DNA from: an uncultured Eubacteriales bacterium
GTDB taxonomy: Bacteria > Bacillota > Clostridia > Monoglobales > Monoglobaceae
Direction: 5' to 3'
Assembly: GCA_905198865.1 (NCBI GenBank)
Contig: CAJKEB010000002.1
Coordinates: 12,133-76,132, forward strand
DNA length: 64,000 bases
Part shown: piece by piece, positions 36,625 to 43,677 of the stretch
Layout: the number at the start of each line of letters is the position of its first letter
Numbering within the stretch: position 1 is the first letter of the stretch
The notes under the pieces: generated by a model
Database searches by the model: none
What the model saw: the letters and a program-made list of their open reading frames with translations, nothing else
What the model was told of the DNA's origin: nothing
Translations under genes and position numbers: made by a program

Positions 36625-38296
36625 CTTGCGCCATTGTCTCCTTCAGCTTGGTCAATGCGATTTTTGTCTCGGCTGTGGTTTCACCGAGCAGCGACGCGAT
36701 TTCCTGAACAACACGCATCTGCTTTTCTACGACCTTATCGGTAATTTCAATAGCGTTCATGCTCTGCTGTGTCTTCTTTTCACGCATTATTTCTTCATTT
36801 GTAACATCTTTCATGATGCTCATGATTATATGATACTCAGGATCATATATGATTGTTTCATCGACATATTTCTGATATTCGTTCAGGTACTTGCGCTTCG
36901 GCTCATTGTTTTTATTTCCGCTTGTCATTGCCATCATATAATCCGTCGGATTGAGTATTCTCACAACCGGTTCTCCGGTCAAATCCTGAGCGTTCTTTAT
37001 ATTCATAATCCTCTGTGCAGACTTGTTTATCTGCTGAATTTCCAGGCTGTCGTTAAGCACAATAATGCCGTTCGGCGTATTGCTTATTATTGTATCCGAA
37101 AACGACTCGGCTTTTTCCTTGAGGAACGGCAGGCACATTTCCATATCCGCCTTGCCGTTTAATACGGCAATCGCTTTATCGCGGCAGGTCGGATATCCGC
37201 AGCTGCCGCAGTTGAGTTCCTGTTCCCTTGTTTTCTTGCCCATACGATGAAGGATTTCTTCAATCGCCGCGCTTCCGGGCATTTTCTGTCTGATAAACTC
37301 AACGTCAAATACCTTTTTAAGGCCATCCTCCGGCTGAGCAACATCAAAGTCCTGCTTTCCTGCGGTTTTTCCGATTGTAAGACAGCTGCTTACACGGAAA
37401 ACCTTGTCATGCTTCATGATTGGCCCGCCGATACAGCTGCTGTCACACGCGCTCATCTCAACAAAGCAGTTTTCTATATTTCCGTTTTGAATATCCTCAA
37501 GAGCATTCATACAGTCCTCAACGCCGTCAACGCTGAAATATGAAAAATCTTCATCTATATCCATGCTTTCGATAATACCGCCCTTTGTCGGAAACCACCT
37601 GGCTCTTCCGCCGTTTGACTCGTCAGCTACGGAATAGTCAAACTCAATGTTTCTCTCCTCCATCCACTCGTTAAGCTCATCAAATGTCAGGGCATAATCA
37701 ACGTAACCGGGATACTTATCAACCTCGTTCTTTTTAGAAATACAAGGACCGATAAACACCACACGGCTGCCCTCGTGCTGTTCCTTAATCAATTTGCCGT
37801 GCGCCTGCATGGGGGATAAAACCTTAGCCAGATACTTGAGCGCCTCCGGATAACGCTTCTGAATAAGCGTATTTACGCTGTGACAGCATGATGAAATAAT
37901 CACATTCTGGCTTCTGTCCTTTATGATTTTTTCATATTCTCTTTTAACCACGGTTGCACCGACAGCTGTTTCCTGGACGTCCTTAAATCCGAGCTTAAGC
38001 AAGGCGTCCTTGATTATTGAAAAATTAATATTCTCGTAATTCGCTATGTACGACGGCGCTATTGAAGCATAGACCTCCTCACCGTTTTCAAACAGAGCCT
38101 TCACACCTGACGTGTCGTCTCTGAGCCTCTTCGCATTCTGAGGACAAACTACATAGCACTTTCCGCACAATATACATTCATTCGGTATTATCTCAGCGTG
38201 ACCGTCAACAACCTTTATTGACTTCATGGGACAATATCTGACACACTTGTAGCAATTTTTACAATTCGATTTTTCAAGCTGTATACAGTTCTGCAT
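36617..38296 (-). CDS. PAS-containing sensory [FeFe]-hydrogenase (HydS/group C, HfsB-like)
   Basis: 559 aa. The N-terminus has a two-cluster ferredoxin module (CKNCYKCVRYCPM and CILCGKCYVVCPQ). The hydrogenase domain keeps the H-cluster cysteines but in divergent motifs: SSCCHSV, FIGPCISKK and SACDSSCIGG. CGSCGYPTCRDKAIAVLNG at about residue 360 is an extra 4Fe-4S motif. A PAS domain follows at about 395-480, and a helical C-terminus probably forms a coiled coil. Group C enzymes are thought to sense H2 and to signal through partner kinases or phosphatases. In Thermoanaerobacterium the related hfs locus is needed for H2 production. ATG 38296 is chosen with GGTGAG 8 nt upstream; the GTG at 38305 is too close. 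Confidence 0.88.
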   Translation of the reverse strand: MQNCIQLEKSNCKNCYKCVRYCPMKSIKVVDGHAEIIPNECILCGKCYVVCPQNAKRLRDDTSGVKALFENGEEVYASIAPSYIANYENINFSIIKDALLKLGFKDVQETAVGATVVKREYEKIIKDRSQNVIISSCCHSVNTLIQKRYPEALKYLAKVLSPMQAHGKLIKEQHEGSRVVFIGPCISKKNEVDKYPGYVDYALTFDELNEWMEERNIEFDYSVADESNGGRARWFPTKGGIIESMDIDEDFSYFSVDGVEDCMNALEDIQNGNIENCFVEMSACDSSCIGGPIMKHDKVFRVSSCLTIGKTAGKQDFDVAQPEDGLKKVFDVEFIRQKMPGSAAIEEILHRMGKKTREQELNCGSCGYPTCRDKAIAVLNGKADMEMCLPFLKEKAESFSDTIISNTPNGIIVLNDSLEIQQINKSAQRIMNIKNAQDLTGEPVVRILNPTDYMMAMTSGNKNNEPKRKYLNEYQKYVDETIIYDPEYHIIMSIMKDVTNEEIMREKKTQQSMNAIEITDKVVEKQMRVVQEIASLLGETTAETKIALTKLKETMAQDE

Positions 38297-38310
38297 AGTA
38301 TTCACTCACC

Positions 38311-38553
38311 TTAAACCGCACTTAAAATATACGTATTAAATACCTCGTCAAAATTATCCTTTGTGACGCCGCTGATAATCTGCTCATCAACCTTGATGCT
38401 CACGCCCTCTCCGCATCTGCCGAGGCAAAATGCTGCCGCAAGATTAACCTTATCTTCGAGCTTGTTCTCCTCAACGCGGCTCTTCATAAGGTTGATTATA
38501 TCATACGAACCCCTCAAATGACACGAACTTCCTATACACACTCTGACTTCCAT
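38311..38553 (-). CDS. [2Fe-2S] thioredoxin-like ferredoxin (NuoE C-terminal type)
   Basis: 80 aa from ATG 38553. A thioredoxin-like ferredoxin fold with four cysteines: CIGSSC near the N-terminus and CLGRC near residue 44, spaced as in NuoE/HydA-subunit [2Fe-2S] domains. It would pass electrons to or from the hydrogenase encoded next. It is the first gene of the four-gene unit (stop 14 nt before the HydS ATG). A longer in-frame start at 38655 would place the N-terminus inside the hairpin-rich leader and has no ribosome binding site, so the short form is preferred. The site GAGGAG is 10 nt before ATG. Confidence 0.85.
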   Translation of the reverse strand: MEVRVCIGSSCHLRGSYDIINLMKSRVEENKLEDKVNLAAAFCLGRCGEGVSIKVDEQIISGVTKDNFDEVFNTYILSAV

Positions 38554-38729
38554 TTTCTCTCTGCTCCTCTCGTCGCAAATCACTGCACCGTTACGTTTTC
38601 GGCTTAAGCCGAAAAGCTTCACCTCTCCGTGTTTGCTCCTCTTCCCACAAAACACTCGGCTTTGTGGGAGCCCTCTAATGCCGACTTCCTGCTTCGGAGT
38701 AAGTGTTTACGACCGCAATCTTTAATTCA
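38554..38729 (-). other. Structured 5' leader of the hydrogenase operon
   Basis: About 176 nt lie between the predicted start site and the first ATG. In the sense strand there are three stem-loops: ACTTACTCCGAAGCAGGAAGT (38682-38702), CCCACAAA/TTTGTGGG with a 9-nt loop (38644-38668), and the perfect TTTTCGGCTTAAGCCGAAAA (38597-38616). None is followed by a clear U-tract. The density suggests a regulatory or stabilising RNA element. No known riboswitch was recognised. Confidence 0.5.
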
Positions 38730-38735
38730 GTTTTC

Positions 38736-38764
38736 ATTATATAAGAAATACGCCCTATTGTCAA
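38736..38764 (-). promoter_or_regulatory. Consensus promoter of the hydrogenase operon
   Basis: On the minus strand perfect TTGACA (38759-38764) and TATAAT (38736-38741) hexamers have a 17-nt spacer. A second copy of the TTGACA-like word sits 10 nt further upstream. Confidence 0.85.
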
Positions 38765-38805
38765 TAATTTGACAAGTTAATTTTAGATAAATTTTTGTCA
38801 AAAAA

Positions 38806-38831
38806 AGCTCCGCCCGATTTCAGGCGGAGCT
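38806..38831 (-). terminator. Terminator of the isomerase gene
   Basis: The 9-bp arms AGCTCCGCC/GGCGGAGCT are followed by TTTTTT on the minus strand, 18 nt after the stop. Confidence 0.9.
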
Positions 38832-38848
38832 AATTAATTCAATAACCC

Positions 38849-39484
38849 TTAGAGTACGCTCTTGATATATTCAGCAATCTCCGGAACCTGACAGTTCGGG
38901 AAGAACAAATCAGCAAACTTTTCGCCGCTGACAGCTGACTTTAAGAGGTCTTGGTCGATGTTCTTCAAAACATACATAATATCCTGATGCGTAACCTTCT
39001 TAACCTCGTCAAGAATCTTTTTGTTTCTCTGTTCGGGAACGGCACGCTCCTTCGGATATCCGCCACCCATCTCGGTCGAGAACAGCTTTTCAAAGGTATA
39101 GTCAAGGTTGAGCTCTGCGCCCCAGCCAAAGCCCTGGGCAAACGGCATAGCAATCGCATTGCCGTTGTTTACCTGACTGAACAGATACGCGTCAAGAGGG
39201 CTCGTAACATGACCGCAAAGCACACCGGGAAATGAATTAAGCGCAAGCATAGCGCCTTCGCCCGTACCGCAGCCTGTAACAACAAAGTCTACCGCCTTCG
39301 AGTTAAGCAGAATTGCCGCAAGAATACCGTTCATTACATATGTAAGCTGTGCGTCGTCATCGGCGCTGTACATACCGAAGTTCAGCACCTCATGACCGAG
39401 CGGCTCTACTGTATTTTTCAAAGAATTGTAAATAATCTCATTCTTTGCCGCCTGAGAATTCTCATTAATCAAAGCTATTTTCAT
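38849..39484 (-). CDS. RpiB/LacAB-family sugar isomerase, probably DhuI-type uronate isomerase
   Basis: 211 aa. N-terminal MKIALINENSQAAKNEIIY, then FVVTGCGTGEGAMLALNS and GVLCGHVTSPLDAYL, are RpiB/LacA/LacB-type sequences, but the protein is about 60 residues longer than RpiB itself. The long form matches my recollection of DhuI, the isomerase that converts 4-deoxy-5-hexosulose uronate (from unsaturated galacturonate released by pectate or hyaluronate lyases). The neighbourhood supports pectin use: a GH106-like gene lies divergently next to it and a pectate-lyase-like gene in the same window. Substrate assignment is inference. ATG 39484, its own consensus promoter and terminator. Confidence 0.75.
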   Translation of the reverse strand: MKIALINENSQAAKNEIIYNSLKNTVEPLGHEVLNFGMYSADDDAQLTYVMNGILAAILLNSKAVDFVVTGCGTGEGAMLALNSFPGVLCGHVTSPLDAYLFSQVNNGNAIAMPFAQGFGWGAELNLDYTFEKLFSTEMGGGYPKERAVPEQRNKKILDEVKKVTHQDIMYVLKNIDQDLLKSAVSGEKFADLFFPNCQVPEIAEYIKSVL

Positions 39485-39533
39485 TTTTATTACCCCTTTT
39501 CCAAAAAAAATGTTTATTTTTTTCCACTTTTAT

Positions 39534-39562
39534 AGTATAATGTTTATTAAGTGTTTTGTCAA
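39534..39562 (-). promoter_or_regulatory. Promoter of the DhuI/RpiB-type gene
   Basis: On the minus strand TTGACA (39557-39562) and TATACT (39534-39539) are 17 nt apart. A plus-strand TATAAT (39536-39541) overlaps the same site and could serve the divergent glycosidase gene, so the two may be co-regulated. Confidence 0.75.
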
Positions 39563-39586
39563 CCTAATTTGAAGGGGAAATGAAAA

Positions 39587-41974
39587 ATGAAACCATTAAA
39601 AAAGTTAGCTCTCTTGGCAATAGATGACCTGACTGCATATGACGCAATCAGGAATCAAATACACGAAATTAAAGAGCTTGGTTTTGACGGACTTGTCTTT
39701 CAGACAAGAAATTACTGCGGCAGTCCCGAATATCTGAGCGAAAAATATATGAAGGCTGTTTCGGACATTATTATATATGCCAAGTCTCTTGAAATGGATT
39801 TTTGGATTGGCGATGAGCAGTCCGAAAGGGCGTGCTCTGCAAACGACGCGTTTGAAAAAGAACTTACGGCTATGCAAAGCTGTTGGCTTGAGCTCTCCTC
39901 TGACAAATCTTATACCGAAAAACGCTTCAGAGCCGGGATAAATATGCTCGACTTCTCCTGTGTGAGGGAACTGATAGAACAAACTTACGAAAAATATAAG
40001 TCCGGCCTCCCGAAAGAAGCGTTTAACTACGTCAAAGGCTTTTTCAGCGACAAAAACGGCTTTGTCCGCGGAAACGGCTGCGGGCGCGCGTTAGGCTGCG
40101 TTCCGTGGTATGACGATATAGTTAAAGATTATAACCAGAAATACGGAGAGGATATAAACAGCCGGCTTATCGAATTGTTTGCCCCCGAAGGTCAATCAAA
40201 GGAAATCAAGGCGCAATATTGGCAGCTGATCACAGAAAGATTGAAGGTGTGCTATTTCGACCAAATTCAGGAGTGGTGCAATCAGAATAATAAGCTGTTT
40301 ATGGCTGAACTCAAAGGCGATAAAACTCCTTTTTTGCAGGTCAGCTACCACGGCTCGGCCGTCCAAGCATTGAAGGACGTCAACATTCCCGGAGTAAGCG
40401 GCTTCGGACGATACGCCGGCAACTGTTATTATCCGAGAATCGCCTCATCTGCCGCTCGTCAGTTCGGTGATGGAACCTGTATGTGCAAAGCTCTGTACGG
40501 TGCCGGCTGGGGGCTTAATCCTTATGACCTTGAAAAAAATATTTCATGGCTGATTGAATGTGGTATCAACACTTTTGTCTTTCACTGCGCAAGGCCTGAC
40601 TTAAAATTTGATAATATAATAGACCGGCCTGCTTCATTTCCAACACATATGCCGTGGAAATCCGCACTGCCGTCTATATTTGAAAAATTAGACCACCTCG
40701 CGGAAATTGAATTTGACCGGCCGAGAAATATTCTTGTCATAACTCCAATGCAGGCAATATGGGAAAACTACGTGCCGGATAAACTCGGCGAGATAAGCGA
40801 AACAGACGGTTCAAACCAACCCGTGTGCCTGTCGTCCGAACTCAGCGACAAAGCTTTGGAAATCTGCAACCGCCTCCATGAGATCGGCAGAAGATTTGAT
40901 ATAACCGATGAAATCACTTTTGAAAACAATGTCGACTACCGCGAGAGAGGTGTTACAGTCGGCAACGCAGCCTACAGCACTATTCTTGTGACGCCCGGCT
41001 GCTCGTTTTCCAAAAAGGGCATGATGTATATCGAACGCGCCAAAGCGAACGGAGTTCGTATACTTACTGACATTCCTACAACTGATACTGAGGTTATACC
41101 GCTTGAGCTAATCAAAAGCAGAACACAGGAAATTGTACCGATGAAAATACACCAAAGCGACTGGTCGGTAACATTTCCAAAACAAAACCGTCTTGTTCTG
41201 ATTCCGAAGCAAGATGGGGAAAACCTCATCTGTAATTTCACAGTTGATTCTGACTTTTCAGCCGGTCCGGTAAAGCTGTTAGTCAGTGACGAAACAGCAA
41301 ATGTCAGCATAAACAACATAATAGTCACCGCCGAAAACCGTGATGAATACGGTATATACTACGATATTACCGATAACATTCTCGGCGGAAAAAACACAAT
41401 TCTGCTTGAAAACTGCGGCCATATTTATGCGTGCCTTCTTGGAGATTTTAAAGTTATATCCTCAAGAGGCTACCTGATATTTGACGAACGCCAGGTGCAG
41501 ACGTCTTATGACTTTATATTAAAAAATCCGACAATGGAAAGCAATTCAAGTCTGACAGAATGTGGTTATCCGTTCTGTACTGATTATGTAATTGCAAAGA
41601 AAATCTTTATCACAAGAGAGAATATTCTACACCCATATATCCAGATTGACTGCCGCAATGTTTCGGCGATGGAGGTAAAATTTGACGGCGCTCCGGTCGG
41701 ATATGTATACGGCAAAAACAACACTCTAGAAGTGCCGTCTATCGAATCGGGACAGCAGCATCTTGTTGAAGTAAAAGCTTTTTCATCGGCATTTAACGCT
41801 TACGGTCCGCATTTTTATTACAAGGGCGACAGCGGATTGGTGACACCGTCACAATATTTCGGTGTTAAGGACTTCACTGATGATGCAAACGCTCCCGATG
41901 TAACAACAAACAACCGAATGAAGCTTGTGCTGTGGAGCCTGCCGAAGAATATCGATATTATTCAGAAATTTTAA
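39587..41974 (+). CDS. Putative glycoside hydrolase, GH106-like (alpha-L-rhamnosidase type)
   Basis: 795 aa without a signal peptide, so cytoplasmic. Residues 1-400 look like a TIM barrel: the start KKLALLAIDDLTAYDAI, a Trp/Tyr-rich segment, then GFGRYAGNCYYPRIASSAARQ and WLIECGINTFVFHCARPD. This is the order seen in GH106 rhamnosidases (passage of house-keeping residues followed by an INRFVFH-type strand). The C-terminal half has beta-sandwich modules, including a jelly-roll-like one ending near LEVPSIESGQQHLVEV. GH106 removes rhamnose from rhamnogalacturonan fragments, which fits the pectin context. The match is by pattern only, and catalytic Glu residues could not be assigned. ATG 39587 behind GAAGGGG. 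Confidence 0.55.
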   Translation: MKPLKKLALLAIDDLTAYDAIRNQIHEIKELGFDGLVFQTRNYCGSPEYLSEKYMKAVSDIIIYAKSLEMDFWIGDEQSERACSANDAFEKELTAMQSCWLELSSDKSYTEKRFRAGINMLDFSCVRELIEQTYEKYKSGLPKEAFNYVKGFFSDKNGFVRGNGCGRALGCVPWYDDIVKDYNQKYGEDINSRLIELFAPEGQSKEIKAQYWQLITERLKVCYFDQIQEWCNQNNKLFMAELKGDKTPFLQVSYHGSAVQALKDVNIPGVSGFGRYAGNCYYPRIASSAARQFGDGTCMCKALYGAGWGLNPYDLEKNISWLIECGINTFVFHCARPDLKFDNIIDRPASFPTHMPWKSALPSIFEKLDHLAEIEFDRPRNILVITPMQAIWENYVPDKLGEISETDGSNQPVCLSSELSDKALEICNRLHEIGRRFDITDEITFENNVDYRERGVTVGNAAYSTILVTPGCSFSKKGMMYIERAKANGVRILTDIPTTDTEVIPLELIKSRTQEIVPMKIHQSDWSVTFPKQNRLVLIPKQDGENLICNFTVDSDFSAGPVKLLVSDETANVSINNIIVTAENRDEYGIYYDITDNILGGKNTILLENCGHIYACLLGDFKVISSRGYLIFDERQVQTSYDFILKNPTMESNSSLTECGYPFCTDYVIAKKIFITRENILHPYIQIDCRNVSAMEVKFDGAPVGYVYGKNNTLEVPSIESGQQHLVEVKAFSSAFNAYGPHFYYKGDSGLVTPSQYFGVKDFTDDANAPDVTTNNRMKLVLWSLPKNIDIIQKF

Positions 41975-41989
41975 TTATAACACAAATCA

Positions 41990-42021
41990 AAACCCCTGAA
42001 ACAGTGCTGTTTCAGGGGTTT
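41990..42021. terminator. Strong hairpin after the glycosidase gene
   Basis: The arms AAACCCCTGAAACAG and CTGTTTCAGGGGTTT pair perfectly with only a TG loop. It follows the plus-strand gene; a short A/T tail lies on each side. Confidence 0.85.
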
Positions 42022-42024
42022 AAA

Positions 42025-42071
42025 AGTGGAGCCGATAAGCGGAATCGAACCGCTGACCTATTCATTACGAG
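42025..42071 (-). repeat. attachment-site copy: 3' fragment of tRNA-Thr
   Basis: 47 bp identical to the 3' half of the intact tRNA-Thr at 43975-44050 (T arm, CCA end and part of the anticodon arm). After position 42071 the sequence diverges, so no functional tRNA is encoded. It marks the far junction of the integrated element. Confidence 0.9.
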
Positions 42072-42375
42072 CGGATAATATTACTTTCAGCAGTTTTTAG
42101 CAATCTCTCAAAACCTACGTTTTTACGCCGTTTTTGACGATTTTACTTTTTGTAACCTATCGTAATTTTTAGCCTTTTTTGGTGCCTGTAGTAGACAAAT
42201 AGTAGACAAATTTCAAAAATCATAGTTTGTTTTGATAATTATATACGATACAGTGTATTTATACTCGTCCGCCCTTTTACACTAAGAAATATAAAACGGA
42301 GCGACATATTTACCGCTCCGACCTGTATAGATTATCATAGTATAACAAAAGAATTGTGGCTCGTTATGAGTAGAA

Positions 42376-42615
42376 TTATACCGGATTAGATAATTCGTAT
42401 AATTCATGTGGTGCAATGTCTTGACCGCCTGACCATTCTATTGTATTGCCGCAAGGTCTGACAGTCTCAAAATCAGCCTTATTTTTGAGTTTCCCGAACC
42501 ATTCGCCTCTTATATAGGGTTTTACATCAAAACGCTTTATTTCGCCATTTTCAAAAGTTACAATAACATTGTAATTATCTGACGTTTTTACTTGTATTAC
42601 ATTTGGATATTTCAT
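42376..42615 (-). CDS. DUF2442 family protein
   Basis: A 79-aa cytoplasmic protein with the DUF2442 pattern: an N-terminal strand pair (VIQVKTSDNYNVIVTFENGE), FDVKPYI, F-L-N-ADFETVRP, NTIEWSGGQDIAPHELYE. It frequently occurs beside DUF4160, as here, where the pair may form a toxin-antitoxin-like module. The biochemical role is not established. ATG 42615 after AGGGGG. Confidence 0.85.
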   Translation of the reverse strand: MKYPNVIQVKTSDNYNVIVTFENGEIKRFDVKPYIRGEWFGKLKNKADFETVRPCGNTIEWSGGQDIAPHELYELSNPV

Positions 42616-42645
42616 ATTATACCCCCTGTTCTTAAAAATCTGCTA

Positions 42646-42912
42646 TTATTTTAACGGCTCAATCTTAAAATAACCGTCACCGCTTGATAATAATTTCCAG
42701 TTTGCAGATAAATCTTCTTTATGAATTTCAATCCACGCAAGCAGCAATTTAAGTTTATTTTTGGGAAAATCACCTTCTAATATGTTTCCCTCAAAATCAA
42801 CTACAATTTCGTAGTCTTGATATTCTGCGTGTATATGCGGCATATTATGTTTGCCACCTAACTCGCTATACATTCTTACTATGATACCAAAAAATATACT
42901 TAACGTCGGCAT
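42646..42912 (-). CDS. DUF4160 family protein
   Basis: 88 aa. Typical DUF4160 features: an opening MPTLSIFFGIIVRMY, the histidine motif NMPHIHAEYQDYE, then a helical half with LLAWIEIHKEDL. It lies 30 nt upstream of the DUF2442 gene on the same strand, so the two are probably one unit. This pairing is common on small mobile elements and is often called a putative toxin-antitoxin pair. Function is not proven. ATG 42912, with a weak ribosome binding site. Confidence 0.85.
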   Translation of the reverse strand: MPTLSIFFGIIVRMYSELGGKHNMPHIHAEYQDYEIVVDFEGNILEGDFPKNKLKLLLAWIEIHKEDLSANWKLLSSGDGYFKIEPLK

Positions 42913-42969
42913 TCTTATCGCTCTTTTCTATAGATATTTTTAAATAGATAGTTTTAATCAATAAATTAC

Positions 42970-43173
42970 TTACAATTCAATTTCTTTACCTGTATCGTCT
43001 AAAATTTTAGCCTGTACAGCGCTTTTGATGTAACCGTTAAGACTCTCATCTTGTTGTTCTGCAATATCTTTCAAAACTTGTTTTTGTCCTTTTTTCACTC
43101 TAAACGGTACTTGTTCGTATGCTTTAGCATTATATTTTGCATTTGCTCTTTTTCTTGCTTCAGATATAGCCAT
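42970..43173 (-). CDS. Small ribbon-helix-helix-like (Arc/antitoxin) protein
   Basis: 67 aa from ATG 43173 (GAGGTGA 5 nt upstream). It begins MAISEARKRANAKYNAKAYE, then QVPFRVKKGQKQVLKDIAEQ, a beta strand followed by two helices as in ribbon-helix-helix DNA-binding proteins carried by phages and integrative elements. It probably represses promoters in the element; operator-like repeats lie at 43472 and 43541. No toxin partner directly follows, though DUF4160 is 57 nt downstream. Confidence 0.7.
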   Translation of the reverse strand: MAISEARKRANAKYNAKAYEQVPFRVKKGQKQVLKDIAEQQDESLNGYIKSAVQAKILDDTGKEIEL

Positions 43174-43184
43174 AAAATCACCTC

Positions 43185-43213
43185 TTGACACATAATATTT
43201 TAAGTGATATAAT
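43185..43213 (+). promoter_or_regulatory. Consensus promoter for the putative antitoxin RNA
   Basis: Perfect TTGACA (43185-43190) and TATAAT (43208-43213) hexamers have a 17-nt spacer, pointing to the right. The only plus-strand feature downstream is a terminator at 43267-43308, so the product should be a short RNA. Confidence 0.8.
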
Positions 43214-43219
43214 AGGTGT

Positions 43220-43308
43220 AACAAAGGAAACAGCTTTGATTGTTTCCGCAGTTTAGTTATAAAAATAATAACCGCCTACGGCTACCAAACACGGGCGGTT
43301 ATTTTTTT
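43220..43308 (+). ncRNA. Putative antitoxin small RNA (RatA-like arrangement)
   Basis: Defined by the consensus promoter ending at 43213 and the terminator whose T-run ends at 43308, giving about 89 nt. It contains GGAAACAGC...TTGTTTCC (a 7-bp hairpin) and no coding frame. It runs head-on into the 3' end of the toxin-like mRNA, and the two share the bidirectional terminator, as TxpA and RatA do in Bacillus subtilis. The RNA is predicted, not observed. Confidence 0.6.
43267..43303. terminator. Bidirectional terminator shared by toxin mRNA and antisense RNA
   Basis: The arms AATAACCGCC (43267-43276) and GGCGGTTATT (43294-43303) are followed by ATTTTTTT on the plus strand and TATTTTTATAAC on the minus strand. 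A second short pair GTAGCC/GGCTAC sits in the loop region. Confidence 0.85.
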
Positions 43309-43322
43309 ATGTTCTTTATTAA

Positions 43323-43376
43323 CTATATCAAAGCGACTGTAAAAGCCACTAACAATATCATTTGTATGTAGTCCAT
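43323..43376 (-). CDS. Type I toxin-like hydrophobic peptide, 17 aa
   Basis: ATG 43376 has a strong GGGGGTG site 5 nt upstream. The peptide MDYIQMILLVAFTVALI is almost entirely hydrophobic and would form one short membrane helix, as do TxpA, Fst-like and other holin-like type I toxins. The mRNA would start near 43447, carry a long leader with a hairpin, and end at the shared terminator. On the opposite strand a consensus promoter makes an RNA overlapping the mRNA 3' end. The peptide is shorter than most known toxins (about 20-60 aa), so a truncated or novel family is possible. Confidence 0.6.
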   Translation of the reverse strand: MDYIQMILLVAFTVALI

Positions 43377-43453
43377 AAAATCACCCCCATAATAGCTTAT
43401 TCCAACCTACAGGGAGCGGAAACAACCGCCGCTGTTTCCTTGCTACGTATAAT

Positions 43454-43483
43454 ATTATAACATAAAACAGGTACTGTTATCAA
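43454..43483 (-). promoter_or_regulatory. Promoter of the toxin-like gene
   Basis: On the minus strand TTGATA (43478-43483) and TATAAT (43454-43459) are separated by 18 nt. The predicted start is near 43447, about 70 nt before ATG. The -35 box lies inside one of the two operator-like repeats. Confidence 0.6.
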
Positions 43484-43560
43484 TGTATAATATAAACAAA
43501 AGCACACTGACAACATTGTATATATTGCATATTGACTTTATACTGTTATCAGTGTATAAT
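43472..43560 (+). promoter_or_regulatory. Duplicated operator-like sequence and plus-strand promoter
   Basis: TACTGTTATCAATGTATAAT (43472-43491) and TACTGTTATCAGTGTATAAT (43541-43560) differ at one base. Each contains the dyad ACTG-N4-CA(G/A)T. The second forms part of TTGACT-17-TATAAT (43532-43560), driving the remnant frame at 43610; the first overlaps the toxin -35 box. A shared repressor, perhaps the ribbon-helix-helix-like protein, is inferred. Confidence 0.55.
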
Positions 43561-43609
43561 AGCACCATAAAATAAATCAAACAAATAAAAACAAAGGCGT
43601 GTAACACAA

Positions 43610-43675
43610 ATGAGTACAGACGTATTAACAAACAAGGTCAAGGAGTACAAAGAGTTGCATGCTATGATACGTTAA
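43610..43675 (+). pseudogene. Truncated start of an element gene, 21 aa left
   Basis: The frame MSTDVLTNKVKEYKELHAMIR stops after 21 residues where the sequence joins unrelated DNA. A GCATGC word occurs on both sides of the join (43657 and 43675). The preceding promoter is intact. The residue looks like the helical N-terminus of a small phage or conjugative-element protein; its identity is unknown. Confidence 0.5.
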
Positions 43676-43677
43676 GC

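Larger units (their letters stand above)
43222..43441. repeat. Inverted repeat pair flanking the toxin-like module
   Basis: The left arm 43222-43249 (CAAAGGAAACAGC ... TTGTTTCCGC) recurs in inverted orientation at 43416-43441 (GCGGAAACAA ... GCTGTTTCCTTG). Each arm is itself a 7-bp hairpin. They bound the antisense RNA start, the terminator and the peptide gene. The arms could base-pair within the toxin mRNA if it extended that far, or mark an old insertion unit. Confidence 0.65.

Noticed and set aside
42027..42071. Second tRNA-Thr gene
   Set aside because: Only the 3' part is present; D arm, 5' acceptor strand and half of the anticodon arm are missing.
43222..43441. Insertion sequence bounded by inverted repeats
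   Set aside because: The interior is only about 220 bp and has no transposase; a toxin/antisense RNA arrangement explains the content better.
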